A stretch of 64,000 nucleotides of DNA from Ailanthus altissimus. Lineage: Eukaryota > Streptophyta > Magnoliopsida > Sapindales > Simaroubaceae. The DNA lies in contig OX327696.1 in assembly GCA_946807835.1 (NCBI GenBank), forward strand, positions 9,064,501 through 9,128,500. The letters are read 5' to 3'. The notes beneath the pieces are model-generated. The model was not told where the DNA came from. It saw only the letters and a list, made by a program, of their open reading frames with translations, and ran no database searches. Numbering within the stretch: the first letter of the stretch is position 1; each line of letters begins with the position of its first letter. Position numbers and translations under genes: made by a program. This document shows, in pieces, positions 23,408 through 33,999 of this stretch.

Positions 23408-24126
23408 TACGAAGATATTAATTAAAAATTATCAAAATATGATTTGAAGATCAAATTAAATGCGTAGGGTACGCACGAATCGAAGACGGATGCGAAAGGA
23501 GGTGAAAAATAAAAAAGGACGCACTAGGCGCCAGCGCCGCAGTGACCAGGCATGAGCGCCGCAGCGCCCACTCCAGAACCTGAGCGCCGTAGCGCTTAGC
23601 AGAAGCACGCCAGCGCCGCAGCTACGAGAGCTCAGCGCTGCGGCGCTGGAGACGGAAACAGTATCTCGAAATAAGGAAACTTCCTTATTTCTTCTCCCAC
23701 TTATTTCAAGACTCCCTAATACGACTCTCACATGTATAGGGTAAACCTAGGTTGTCCCAAAGCCTATATAAAGGCTATCAATTGACTTGTAAATACATCT
23801 TTGTGATCAACTAGAAATTTTGACAATTTTTGTGATAAACAAGAAATCTTTGTGGTTCTTTGTGAGAGAAAATCCCTAAAGTGAGAGAGAGAGTTTTCTT
23901 TATGATTTTTCTTGTAAAAGGCATACTTTGTGAGTGTCTTGTGATTCATAATAAGAGAAAAGTGTGATTTTGATCCACCGTGGACGTAGGCAAGTTGTCA
24001 AACCATGTAATTCTTTATATGTTCTTCTTCTACCCATTTCTCTATTTATTTTTTAGTAACTTGTTCTGCATTATTATATTGCTTGGGTGAATTTTTTTTG
24101 CTTGTTTGTGTGCTTCTACTTCAACA
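23408..24126 (+). repeat. Copia 5' LTR
   Basis: 719 bp. U3 carries about five GC-palindrome units (23527-23652), an inverted repeat with 11-bp arms GAAATAAGGAA around 23668-23691, and a TATA box TATATAAA at 23765-23772. It ends CTTCAACA. Confidence 0.92.
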
Positions 24127-24129
24127 AAC

Positions 24130-24141
24130 TGATATCAGAGC
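24130..24141 (+). promoter_or_regulatory. Primer binding site, initiator tRNA-Met type
   Basis: TGATATCAGAGC, one base from the usual TGGTATCAGAGC of plant copia elements, three bases after the 5' LTR. Confidence 0.88.
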
Positions 24142-24158
24142 TTTGGTTCTAAGCAGAC

Positions 24159-25193
24159 ATGCCCACACCCAAGTACGAGGTAGAGAAATTCAACGGTACG
24201 AATGACTTCAATCTGTGGAAGATTAAGGTTAAGACGTTGTTGGTGAGTCAAAGGCTTGGCTCGGCATTAGAGGAGACTGCAGCTCCATCTAGTGATGAAG
24301 AGAAGATGCCACAATCATCTAGAGCTGAGGCAGAAAGAAAGGACATTCAAGAAAGAGCTCATAACACAATCGTTCTGTCATTGAGCGATGAAGTACTAAG
24401 TGAAGTAGCAGGTGAGATGACGGCAATAGGTCTTTGGAAGAAGCTTGACTCTCTTTATATGAGAAAATCGTTGGCCAACATATTACATATAAAGAAGAAG
24501 CTATATCAGCTGTCCATGTCAGAGGGGACGCCGATGAAAGATCATATAGATGCCTTCAATAAGATCATCCTTGATCTTGAGTCTATCAACATTAAAATAG
24601 AATATGAAGATAGAGCAATTATCCTACTGAGTTCACTCTCTAAGAGCTATGAGAGTTTTATTGATACGCTACTCTACGGCAGAGAGAGTTTAACGATGAG
24701 TGATGTGAAATCATCATTAAACTCAAAGTTATTAGGAAAGCAGACCGAGGGCAATGCAGAAAGTTTATCTGTAGGAGGAAGGCCCTCATATAGAGATGGA
24801 AAGAAAAAAGGCTCAAGTTTGAAGTCTAGGACTCCTAGGAAGTGCTATTGCTGCAAGAAAGAGGGGCACTTCATAAAGGACTGTCCTGAGAAGAGAGCAC
24901 AAGACAAGAAGAAAGTGGATGCTGCACTTGCCTATGATGATAGTTATGACAGTGCAGAGACACTCGTCGCTACTGATGGTATGAACTTTGAACAATGGGT
25001 TTTAGATTCTAGTTGTACTTTTTATATGTGCCCACACAAGTCTTGGTTTACAAATTTCCAGCCCATTAGTGGTGGTAAGGTGTTAATGGGTAATGACATT
25101 GCATGTCAGATGATGGGAATTGGTAGTGTTAAGCTTAGGCTGCATGATGAGCGAGTGAGAGAGTTGACAGATTTAGGTATGTTCCTGACTTGA
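24159..25193 (+). pseudogene. Copia gag and protease
   Basis: 344 codons from ATG 24159, shortly after the primer site. The N-terminal KYEVEKFNGTNDFNLWKIK and the following UBN2-type region form gag. A CCHC zinc knuckle CYCCKKEGHFIKDC lies at 24843-24884. The protease follows with WVLDSSCTFYMCPH, where the usual DSG is DSS, which would remove the typical catalytic-loop Gly. A frameshift near 25170 ends the frame; the next frame resumes at about 25180 with VPDLKRNLISLG. Confidence 0.92.
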
Positions 25194-26310
25194 AGAGAAA
25201 CTTGATCTCACTAGGGACTTTAGACCAGAATGAATGTTCCATTAGGATCGACGGAGGGATTTTAAGAGTTTTGAAAGGTTCCATGGTGGTAATGAGAGGA
25301 GAGAAGCGCAAAGGTGTTTATGTGCTTAAGGGTGAAGTAGTGAGTGGGTTTGCACTATTCTCTGTAGATGATGAGAGAATGTAAACTAAGTTGTGGCATC
25401 TTAGACTGGCACACCTAGGCAAGAGAAACCTAAATGAGTTATATAGTCACAAGGCGTTTGGTGAGGATAAGTTTTAGCCCTTAGAGTTTTGTGAGCATTG
25501 TGTGCTTGGGAAAACACATAGAGTGAGGTTCCGTACCGGAGAGCACAAGACTAAGGGGACTCTTAACTGCATACACTCGGATCTTTGGGGACCAACTCAG
25601 ACAGCTACTTGTGGTGGTGCTAGGTATTTTCTCAGCTTGATTGATGACTATTCGAGGAAGCTGTGGGTCTATGTGTTGAAGAGCAAGGATCAAGCCTTTG
25701 AAGTATTCAAGACTTGGAAGGTTCTTATTGAGAATCAAACTGGCAAAAGAGTAAAGAGGTTGAGAACTGACAACAGTCTCGAATTTTGCAATAAAGAGTT
25801 TAATGGGTTTTCTGCCAAGCATGAGATTGCAAGGCATAGAACGGTAAGATCAACACCGCAGCAGAATGGGGTAGCTGAGAGGATGAATAGAACTCTACTT
25901 GAAAGGGTTAGATGCATGCTTACTAATGTAAAGATGTCCAAGACATTCTGGGGAGAAGCTGTAGTGACTGTAGCTTACTTGATTAATAGAAGTCTCTCCT
26001 CAGCAATTGACTTCAAGACGCCATAAGAGAAATGGTCTGGCAATCCTCCAAAGTATGACCACCTTAGAATATTTGGTTGCCCTGCCTTTGTACATGTTAA
26101 GGAGGGGAAGTTGGAACCTAGAGCTATCAAAGGGGTATTCATAGGATATTCCGAAGGAGTAAAAGGATACAAGGTGTGGTGTAAAGACTTAACACCACCG
26201 AGGAGTATCATAAGCCGTGATGTGATGTTCAATGAGATGGCGATGTTGAAAACCTTTCAAGAAGATGAGAAAGAAGAACCTATGACCAAGACTCAGCACC
26301 CGAGTCAATA
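25182..26310 (+). pseudogene. Copia pre-integrase region and integrase
   Basis: One frame with stops at about 25382, 25478 and 26024. It shows LWHLRLAHLGKRNL (pre-integrase, H-x-R-x-x-H region), CEHCVLGKTHR (zinc-binding Cys pair), HSDLWGP (first catalytic Asp), RTDNSLEF (second Asp) and QQNGVAERMNRTLLER (catalytic Glu). All three catalytic residues are visible. The end (RSIISRDVMFNE) passes into a linker. Confidence 0.93.
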
Positions 26311-26343
26311 GAAGTTGAAGTAAAGCTTGAAAATATATCTGAT

Positions 26344-27225
26344 ATGCCCCCAGATCAACACTTCAACAAGGAGATCCTTAAAGATGAACCAAGAACACCG
26401 GCAAGTTCCTCCAAGTCCACCCAAAAGAAGACTAGAACTCTTGAGTTGGAACTTGAAGAGTACCAGCTTGCTAGAGACAGGTTAAGGAGAACGATCAACC
26501 CACTAGTCAGGTATGCACAAGCAGACTTAGTTGCTCATGCTTTTAATTCTACTTACACTCTTGAGTATGATGAGCCTAGAACATATAGTGAGGCTATGAA
26601 GAGTGAAAACAAGAAAGAATGGCAGTAGGCCATGAAAGAAGAAATTTGTTTTCTTAGGAAGAACAATACCTGAAAGTTGGTGAAGAGACCTCAAAAGAAG
26701 CTAGTCGGGTGCAAGTGGGTGTATAAGATAAATGAGGGGATACCGGGGATTGAGCCTATGAGATTCAAGGCTAGGTTAGTAGCACAAGATTTTACTTAGA
26801 GAGAGGGAGTCGATTTTCATGAGATATTCTCTCCAGTTGTCAAGCACACATCTATTATGATTTTGTTAGCCATGTGTGCAAACTTTGATTTACATCTAGA
26901 GCAGATGGATGTAAAGACAGCTTTTCTACATGGAGAGCTTGAAGAAATGATATACATGGCACAGCCGCAGGGGTTCGAGGAGCCCGGAAAAGAAGATCAT
27001 GCTTGTTTGCTAAAGAGGTCATTGTACGGGTTAAAGCAATCACCTAGACAGTGGTATAGGAGATTTGATGAGTTTATGATGGCTTGTGGTTTTAGCATGA
27101 GCAAGTATGACAGATGTGTGTACTTCAAGAACATAAGTTGTGGGATGATGTATTTACTTCTATACATCGATGATATGTTGATCGCGTGCAAGAACATTGA
27201 AGAAATATAGAAGTTCAAGAAGCAG
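26344..27225 (+). pseudogene. Copia reverse transcriptase
   Basis: The frame (one shift from integrase) includes RDRLRRTINPLVRYAQAD and YSEAMKSENKKEWQ. A stop follows, then RFKARLVAQDFT, FSPVVKHTS, QMDVKTAFLHGELEEMIYM, SLYGLKQSPRQWYRRFD and the active site LLLYIDDMLIA. Stops occur at about 26626, 26671, 26799 and 27208. The Ile variant of the YVDD box is common in copia elements. Confidence 0.93.
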
Positions 27226-28140
27226 TTGAGTGGCGAGTTTGAAATAAAGGATTTGGGAGCAGCGAAGAGAATTTTGGGTATGGATATTGTGAGGGAAAGA
27301 AGAGATGTTATCTTCTTGTCCGAACAGCGATATATAGTCAAAATTTTAGAGAAGTTTGGTATGTCAAACACGAAGGCTGTCTCTACTTTTTTGGCCATGC
27401 ATTTTAGACTTTCAGCAACACAGTCGCCGACATTTGATAAGGAGAAACTGCATATGAACAAAGTACCGTATGCGAGCGCTATGGGGAGCATCATGTATGC
27501 AATGGTTTGCATAAGACCAGACATAGCACAGGCTGTGAGTGTGGTGAGTAGATACATGGCGAATCCAGAAAAAAATCACTGGCTTGCAGTAAAGTGGATT
27601 ATGAGATATCTCAAGTGAACGTCGAATCACGGGTTAATATATAAGAGGGATGAGGATAGCAATGAAATGGTAAAAGGGTACGTAAACTCAGATTATGCAG
27701 GTGATCTTGACAAGAGAAGATCGTTAACGGGCTATGTATTCACAGTGTTTAGGTGTAGTGTGTGTTGGAGATCAGTTCTACAACACGTGGTTGCACTATC
27801 TACCACAGAGGCAGAGTACATAGCTGTTGGTGAAGCTATCAAGGAGGCCGTGTAGTTAAAAGGCATATGCGCGGAGGTATTGGCTAGTAAAGATGTGAAC
27901 ACCGGTGTGTATTGTGATAGTCAGAATGCCATACACCTAAGCAAGCATCAAGTGTTTCATGAGAGGTCAAAGCACATTGATGTGAGGCTCCATTACATTC
28001 GTGAGATTGTCTAAAGTGGTGAAATTAATCTAACAAAGATAGCGTCATCTAAAAACCCTGCTGATATGTTGACTAAGCCACTACCCTCGGTTAAGTTTGT
28101 TTTATGTAAGGACTTAACCGGAGTCACTACTTTGTGAAGG
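27226..28140 (+). pseudogene. Copia RNase H region and end of pol
   Basis: FEIKDLGAAKRILGMDI and YASAMGSIMYAM are followed by the RNase H stretch: GYVNSDYAGDLDKRRSLTGY, VALSTTEAEYIAVGEAIKEA, YCDSQNAIHL and HIDVRLHYIRE. Stops at about 27616, 27853 and 28012 break the frame. The reading frame is the same as that of reverse transcriptase. Confidence 0.92.
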
Positions 28141-28192
28141 TGACTGAAGATGCGAAAATGAAAGATCGAGTTACTTTGTGGATGATTTTGAA

Positions 28193-28205
28193 TCAAGAAG
28201 AGATT
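28193..28205 (+). promoter_or_regulatory. Copia polypurine tract
   Basis: Purine-rich CAAGAAGAGATT immediately before the TGTGAAG start of the 3' LTR. Confidence 0.7.
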
Positions 28206-28875
28206 TGTGAAGATATTGATTAAAAATCATCGAAATATGATTTGGAGATCAAACCAAGTGCGTAGGGTGCGCACGAATCAAAGACGGACGCGAAAGGAGG
28301 CAAAAGACGAAGAAGGGCGCACCAGGCGTCAGCGTCGCGGCGCCCAGTCCAGAACCTGGGCGCCGCGGTGCCAGGAGGCCAGCGCCACAGCGACGAGAGC
28401 TCAGCACCGCAGCGCTGGAGACGGGAATAGTATCCCGAAATAAGGAAACTTCCTTATTTCGTCTCCCACTTATTTCAGGACTCCCTAATACGACTCCTAC
28501 ATGTATAGGGTAAACCTAGGTTGTCCCAAAGCCTATATAAAGGCTACCAATTGGCTTATAAATACATCTTTGTGATCAACTAGAAATCTTGACAATCTTT
28601 GTGGTTCTTTGTGAGAGAAAATTCCTAGAGTGAGAGAGAGAGTTTTCTTTGTGATCTTTCTTGTAAAAGGTATACTTTGTGAGTGCCTTGTGATTCATAA
28701 TAAGAGAAGAGTGTGATCTTGATCCGCCGTGGACGTAGGCAAGTTGCCGAACCACGTAATTCTTTGTGTGTTCTTCTTCTACCCGTTTCTCTATTTATTT
28801 CTTAGTAACTTATTCTGCATTATTATATTGCTTGGGTGAATTTGTTTTTCTTATTTGTGTGCTTTCGCTTTAACA
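28206..28875 (+). repeat. Copia 3' LTR
   Basis: 670 bp, TGTGAAG...TTTAACA. It carries about four GC-palindrome units (28321-28420), one fewer than the 5' LTR, which accounts for most of the 49-bp length difference. The inverted repeat (28436-28461) and TATATAAA (28534-28541) are conserved. Confidence 0.93.
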
Positions 28876-28880
28876 TAAAC

Positions 28881-29190
28881 ATTCTTTGTTCGTCAAGTTA
28901 CAAAGGAAAAATATTTGGTCACCATATAATTTTGATGGCAAATAATGGTGACAAGAGGGCTAACGAAACCACTATTCTCTTCATTGTTAACTAATCCACC
29001 ATATGACATAAGGGATGATCTTCCATGTGTCGCCAATCAATGGTGGTTTTTGTGGTGATAAACATTGTAACTAAAATTAGAATTGTAATTATAAGTATAA
29101 TTATAATTACAGGTATAATTATAATTACAATTATAATTAGATTTAAAATTATAATTATAATTTCAATTTTTTTTTTCTATACCATTTAAT
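28881..29190. other. Intergenic DNA with ATTATAATTAC-type simple repeat
   Basis: No gene. About 29075-29165 is a run of alternating AATTATAATTACA units. Sequence similar to the following LTR starts somewhere near 29190. Confidence 0.6.
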
Positions 29191-32100
29191 AAGTTTATTT
29201 TACACTTGTTATTTTAGTATCCTTAAGTATAACATTTATAAATTCTTAGTATGGTTATTAGATATTTTTACGTCCTTTAATATTATTTGGTAAGTTTGAA
29301 GGCAATAAAACTATTGGGTTTGAAATTCCAAGAAAAATAAGATAAGAATAACAAAAATAAAATCAAGCTCAGCGTCACAACCCCAAAAAGTGAAGCTGCA
29401 GCTCTGGAAAAGACCAAAAGAATCATCTTGGGCGGAAACGCAAGGTCGCGATGCTAAGAATCAAATTCATGACGGTGGAAAATTACCAGACCAGCATCGC
29501 AACACTGAAAAGCGAGACTGCAGCATTAGCCACTAGAATTTGTGTAATATCCAATTCCTATTAGTAGTATTGGCGCCTAGATTTCGGTATAGAACAAATA
29601 AGACACTGTAGGGTTACTCGATTTTAACCCTATTAGAAATATTCTCTTTATAGTGCATGTGAGAGATATTAGACCTAATTTGATAATTTCACACTCGATC
29701 AGTGCGCCGGACGACCCTAGAATATTTTTAAAATTTTTCTCTATTGGCTTGGAAAAGAAAATTCTAATTTACTACATGAATTTTCATTTAAGGGTTATGA
29801 ATGGAACAAGCCTTTGTTGAGAAATATAATCCATATATTAGAGAATGGACCAATTAGAAAAAATCTCATGGATTGCCAAGTTGGAAGTTCTAGTTAGTTC
29901 TTTGGACTATTCCAACTAGATAGTTACAAATGAACTAATTACATAATTAGTTTTCAACTAATGGCAAATTAGTAATTTTGAGAAAATTGAAGGGCAAAAT
30001 AGTAAATTGAGGGAGGACTATAAATATGTTGGAAGTGTGTAGAATTTTGAAGAAGATAAAAAAAGCAAACACATAGAACAAAAGAGAGAAAATTCGAGCT
30101 TGGAAAGGGGGGCTGCTACAGTGACCTTTCAAGTTTTGTTTTCATAAATTTTCATTTGTATTCAAACCAAAATAAGGTTACAAACTAATCCCTAAGCCCA
30201 ATTGAAGTCTTTATTAGTAGAAATTCAAGAAAAAGAGGTAAGAAAAGCATCTTTTATGAGTTTGATAAGTGAGATTTCAAGAATGCTTTAATTGATGTTC
30301 TTATGTGTATTCTTGACTTAGATTGAGTTGAATTCTAGTGTGGAGCTTGAAGGAGTCATCAATTTGAAAAAATTGGCAAGGTGAGAATTAGGGTTTTTGG
30401 TGATTTTGTTGTAGAGATTTCAATTGGTTGTAATTAGGGCTTTAGAATGAAATTGGCATGATTTTGTTGTAATTAGAACAAGAAATTGAGAAAAGGAATG
30501 TGTTGGAACCTAGGGTGAAATTCTGCCACTTTAGGAAAGTTAGGAATTGAGTGGTGTTTTGATTGAATTGTTGTGTGTAAATGGTGCATATTGTGAATTG
30601 AATGTATATGGTTGATGAAAAAACCAAAAATGAAGAAAATGGGACATAATTGTCCATGTTGAAAAGGTGAAGGGCAATTATGTCCAACCAAGTTATAAGG
30701 TGTTCAATAATTTTTAGGGCGCCAGATGGTGAGTTAGTTTTGATTATGGCTCCGTAACTAAAATCGGAAAGTAGTTTATATCTGGGCTTTGTATGCCGAT
30801 TAGGGCATTTAGTAGTTAAATGAGATTCTAGTATTCGATTTGGTTCTAAATGTCATTTATGGCGCGTAGGTGAAGATAACCGAGAGCATTAACGGGAGCA
30901 GAAATCGAGAGCGAAATTGAGCGTGGAGCGGTTGTGAGTGGAAATCTGCCATTTCTTTTACTTTTCGGTTATTATGTTTTCGCACAATGACTATGTATGT
31001 TTTATGAGCTTTCAATGCATAAACATGATTTATGATCTTGATATATTCATAGACATGCTTTTACATGATCGATTTGCGAAACAGTTTTAAAATTTCTGCA
31101 TTCGTTTTTAAGGCCATTGGTACCCTCAGATTATAGTGGTGATGATTGTATTAGACCTGGCCAGTATATCCCGTGCACATGGGCAGGTCTTGGGGGTGTG
31201 TCACTAACTCTGAGAAATCGGGATGTCGAGTCGTGAGTCGCTCTATATGTACGGGATATTGTCTCGCTATATGCATGCGATGTAGGATTCCGCTGCATAG
31301 CCAGTGAGATGTCTTAAGATGTCACTGTGGGTACTGCTAGTTGAGGTGCCCCGTGACCTACTCACGTATGCGGTGCTAGTTGAGTCGCTGTGTGGGTATA
31401 GAGCTTTAAGGTTACTATTGGTACAGTTTAGAAAGAAAATGGTCGAGCGAGGATTTTACTAGTTTTCAATTTACCGATAGCATTTATGCATTTATATGCA
31501 CACAGCAGTTATTATGTTATACAGATTCTGAATATAGTTTTCCAAAGATGTAGATAAAATCCGCTCGGCAAGATTTCATTAGCATATGATATTAGAAACT
31601 GTTTTACAGTTTTACATCCGTTTTAGAAGCATAATTTCTGCATGTACTTTAGAAATTGCTATCTTTGTATAATGTTCTTGTAATTGAAATCTCATTTACA
31701 CTCACTGAGCTTCTTTAGCTTACTCGTTTTATGTTTTATGTTTTTAAACCCCTTTCCGAGGTGCAGGTCTCGGTACGCAAGCTGTTGATTCTCCTGTTGT
31801 CGAGTAGTGGGCCGAATCCGAAGATTATATTTTGTACATGTAAATGTGCTAAATAGCACTCTTTACTTTATGCATAGTAGTAGTAGGCATGTATATTTGT
31901 ATGTATGTTTCGAACCAACAAGAAAATATTTCGAGATTTTGATGATCATCTTTACTTTTCATGAGTATGCTCATTTTGTGATTTAAATGAAACTTTTGAG
32001 TTGTGTTGGAGTTGATTTGGAAAGGACTGGAGGTCCGAATTGGTAGTATTGAAATGTGTTGAAATTAGAAGTGAAATTTCTTTGCAGGTTTATATGGATT

Positions 32101-32500
32101 TTCTGAAAAACAGGGGAAACTCTGTCCGTTTGTTTTTAAAATTAAGATGTTGTTTTCATATATATTACTAGACCTTCTTAGTAGTAACAAGAATTGAAAA
32201 TGGGTTCGCCTTGCAGAATTTCTCAACATACCCAGTTAGGTTCAGAGAAACTTCCGTCGTGGTGCCCGGCAGGGCCGTTGGGATCTATAGTAGAGGGTAT
32301 CGGGTCGGGTCCTGTCAATTTGAGTCACAAAATTTGTCCTTTTTGAGATCATAAGGCCTATTTCAAGAGAATCGTATTTTGATATTTTATAAAGAAGGAG
32401 AACATCAAAGAGAGTCCAGAAGAATAGAAAAATGAAGATTGGAGTGTGGAAGTAACATTTTTATTTCTTTTCTCTTAATCTCTTCTTAGTTTCATATATA
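29190..32500 (+). mobile_element. Decayed Athila-type LTR fragment, split by a Tekay-like solo LTR
   Basis: 29190-29542 and 32318-about 32500 join into a sequence resembling the LTR at 44151-48305: a GGGTTTGAAATTCCAAG start, then several decayed GC-palindrome units (29354-29530, for example CAGCGTCACAAC, GGTCGCGATGCT, CAGCATCGCAACACT), then a TATA-like TTTATAAAG at about 32386. Outer ends are not resolved. Its complementary counterpart is seen at 40100-40440. Confidence 0.5.
29543..32317 (+). mobile_element. Solo LTR of a Tekay-like chromovirus, 2775 bp
   Basis: Starts TGTAATATCC and ends GGGTCCTGTCA, with a perfect target duplication ATTTG (29538-29542 and 32318-32322). Long LTRs of this kind, with a region reading CAGAATTTCTCA ... 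GTTCAGAGAAACTT ... GTGCCCGGCAGGGCCGTTGGGATC near the end, are typical of Tekay elements, from memory. A TATA element TATAAATA is at about 30018-30026. No internal region is present, so this is the product of LTR-LTR recombination. Open frames in it are chance. Confidence 0.9.
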
Positions 32501-33534
32501 TTTTTTATGATATTGAACTTGCAATGCTACTACAACAAATATCATCATCTGCAACCACTAAAGTTACCACAAACTATAAGAATTGTAGTCGTTGATACTA
32601 TATCGCGACCAAATATTTGTTGTCATAAAGTTGTTGCAATAAGTCTATTGGGGATTATTTCCTATGACCACTCATTGACCTCATCGCAAAAAAAATATTC
32701 CTTTAGCCACCAATTAGTGTAGTCTCAAATTTAATTTTAAATTGAGGAAAATATTATTGTTATGACCAATTATGTGGTCACAGAATATTTTTTCTGCGAC
32801 AATATAGATTTGGCCGCAAAACTTTTATATATTCTACAACCAATTTTTGGTCACAAAATAACAAGGTTAGTTTATTTTCTTTTTTCTTAAAAAAATATGT
32901 TTTAAGATGTGTTGCAACCAATTTGGTTGGTCCTAAAAAAAAGAATAGTTATTTTTATCTAGGTCCATGTTTATGATCGCGAAATATACTCTTTATTTCA
33001 ATTGAAAAATTAAAAATATTTCTTTGGGTCAACTTTTATGGTTGTCATACATTTATTTATCTAAGAATAAAATTTTGTGGTTGCAAAATAATTTTATCAA
33101 TTATTGTTATATTAATTTTAATTTTACACATAATTTTTTCTCTTTTGTCTATATATAAAAAAGCAATTATATTTATTAAATAAAAAATAGATAAACTAAT
33201 TTCATCATATTATTTAGTCCTTATGGTAAAATTAACTGAATATAATATCAAACATGAAAAGAGTACATAATTATGCAACCAAAATAATTTTAATATCTAA
33301 TTGACATTGTCATTTAGATATAATGGTATTAATATCTAATTGTCATTGTCATTTACAAATGATTGTATACCAAAAATGAATGTTGTCTATTATAAATAAC
33401 ATTTCAACCAACAAAATACAATAAAACCTAATGATAGGGATCATTAACTTTTATTTTAGAATACAAAAAGGGAAATAAAAACTAAAATAAAAGTTATTAA
33501 CAACAAATATGCATATTAGAAAGGGCAGGCAAAT

Positions 33535-33901
33535 AACTCACACAATAGTGAATAAGAATTTTTCAAAACGATTTAGGTGCTCTTGTTGTTTATTTATGTG
33601 CTCTCGCTGCCTATCAACTATTGCACGAGTATCATCTAATTCAGTTTGACATTTTTTTTAACTCATTACATGTCTTACCCAACTCAATGCAAATACTTTC
33701 CAATTCAGTGGGTGTAATCTCCAACTCTTTTGCTTAACCATCAATAATCTCTCGCAATTCATTTTCTACTTATGATGATGTTGTAGGAGTAGATTTTATT
33801 GGTCAAAATCCAAAACCTCTAAAGTTGTTGCCAACAAGTTTAACAAATTTTTTAGGTGACAAGGGTAGTCCACTTTTAGGTTTTTCTTCTGTTTCTTTCA
33901 T
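33535..33901 (-). pseudogene. Coiled-coil protein fragment inside the CACTA relic
   Basis: A minus-strand frame from ATG at 33901 reads LPLSPKKFVKLVGNNFRG and, after stops, LREIIDG, ELEITPTELESICIELGK, CNELKKKCQTELDDTRA and REHINKQQEHLNRFEKFL. It looks like the helical C terminus of a plant CACTA accessory protein, but I cannot name the family. Two in-frame stops and possible introns break it. Confidence 0.4.
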
Positions 33902-33999
33902 TTTTCCTATAAAATAAATTTTAATTCAGCATCCTAGATAAGATTATAAAATATGCAGAATATAAATTTTATATTTTTGAACTAAAAAAATGCCTAAAG

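Larger units (their letters stand above)
23408..28875 (+). mobile_element. Ty1/copia retrotransposon, 5.5 kb, decayed
   Basis: Two LTRs (23408-24126 and 28206-28875) flank gag, protease, integrase, reverse transcriptase and RNase H in copia order. A perfect target duplication TAAAC is at 23403-23407 and 28876-28880. The left LTR start is mutated (TACGAAG for TGTGAAG). The wording of gag and pol resembles the Tnt1/Tork group, from memory. At least ten nonsense codons and two frameshifts interrupt the polyprotein. Confidence 0.95.

Noticed and set aside
23456..23731. 91-codon minus-strand frame, Arg- and Ser-rich
   Set aside because: Product of the GC-palindrome array in the copia LTR; no homology visible.
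26997..27557. 186-codon minus-strand frame
   Set aside because: Antisense shadow of copia reverse transcriptase.
28207..28443. 78-codon Arg-rich plus-strand frame
   Set aside because: Same cause: it is the GC array of the right copia LTR read in frame.
29543..32317. Several minus-strand frames as genes (29947-30691)
   Set aside because: They fall within a solo LTR and are low-complexity.
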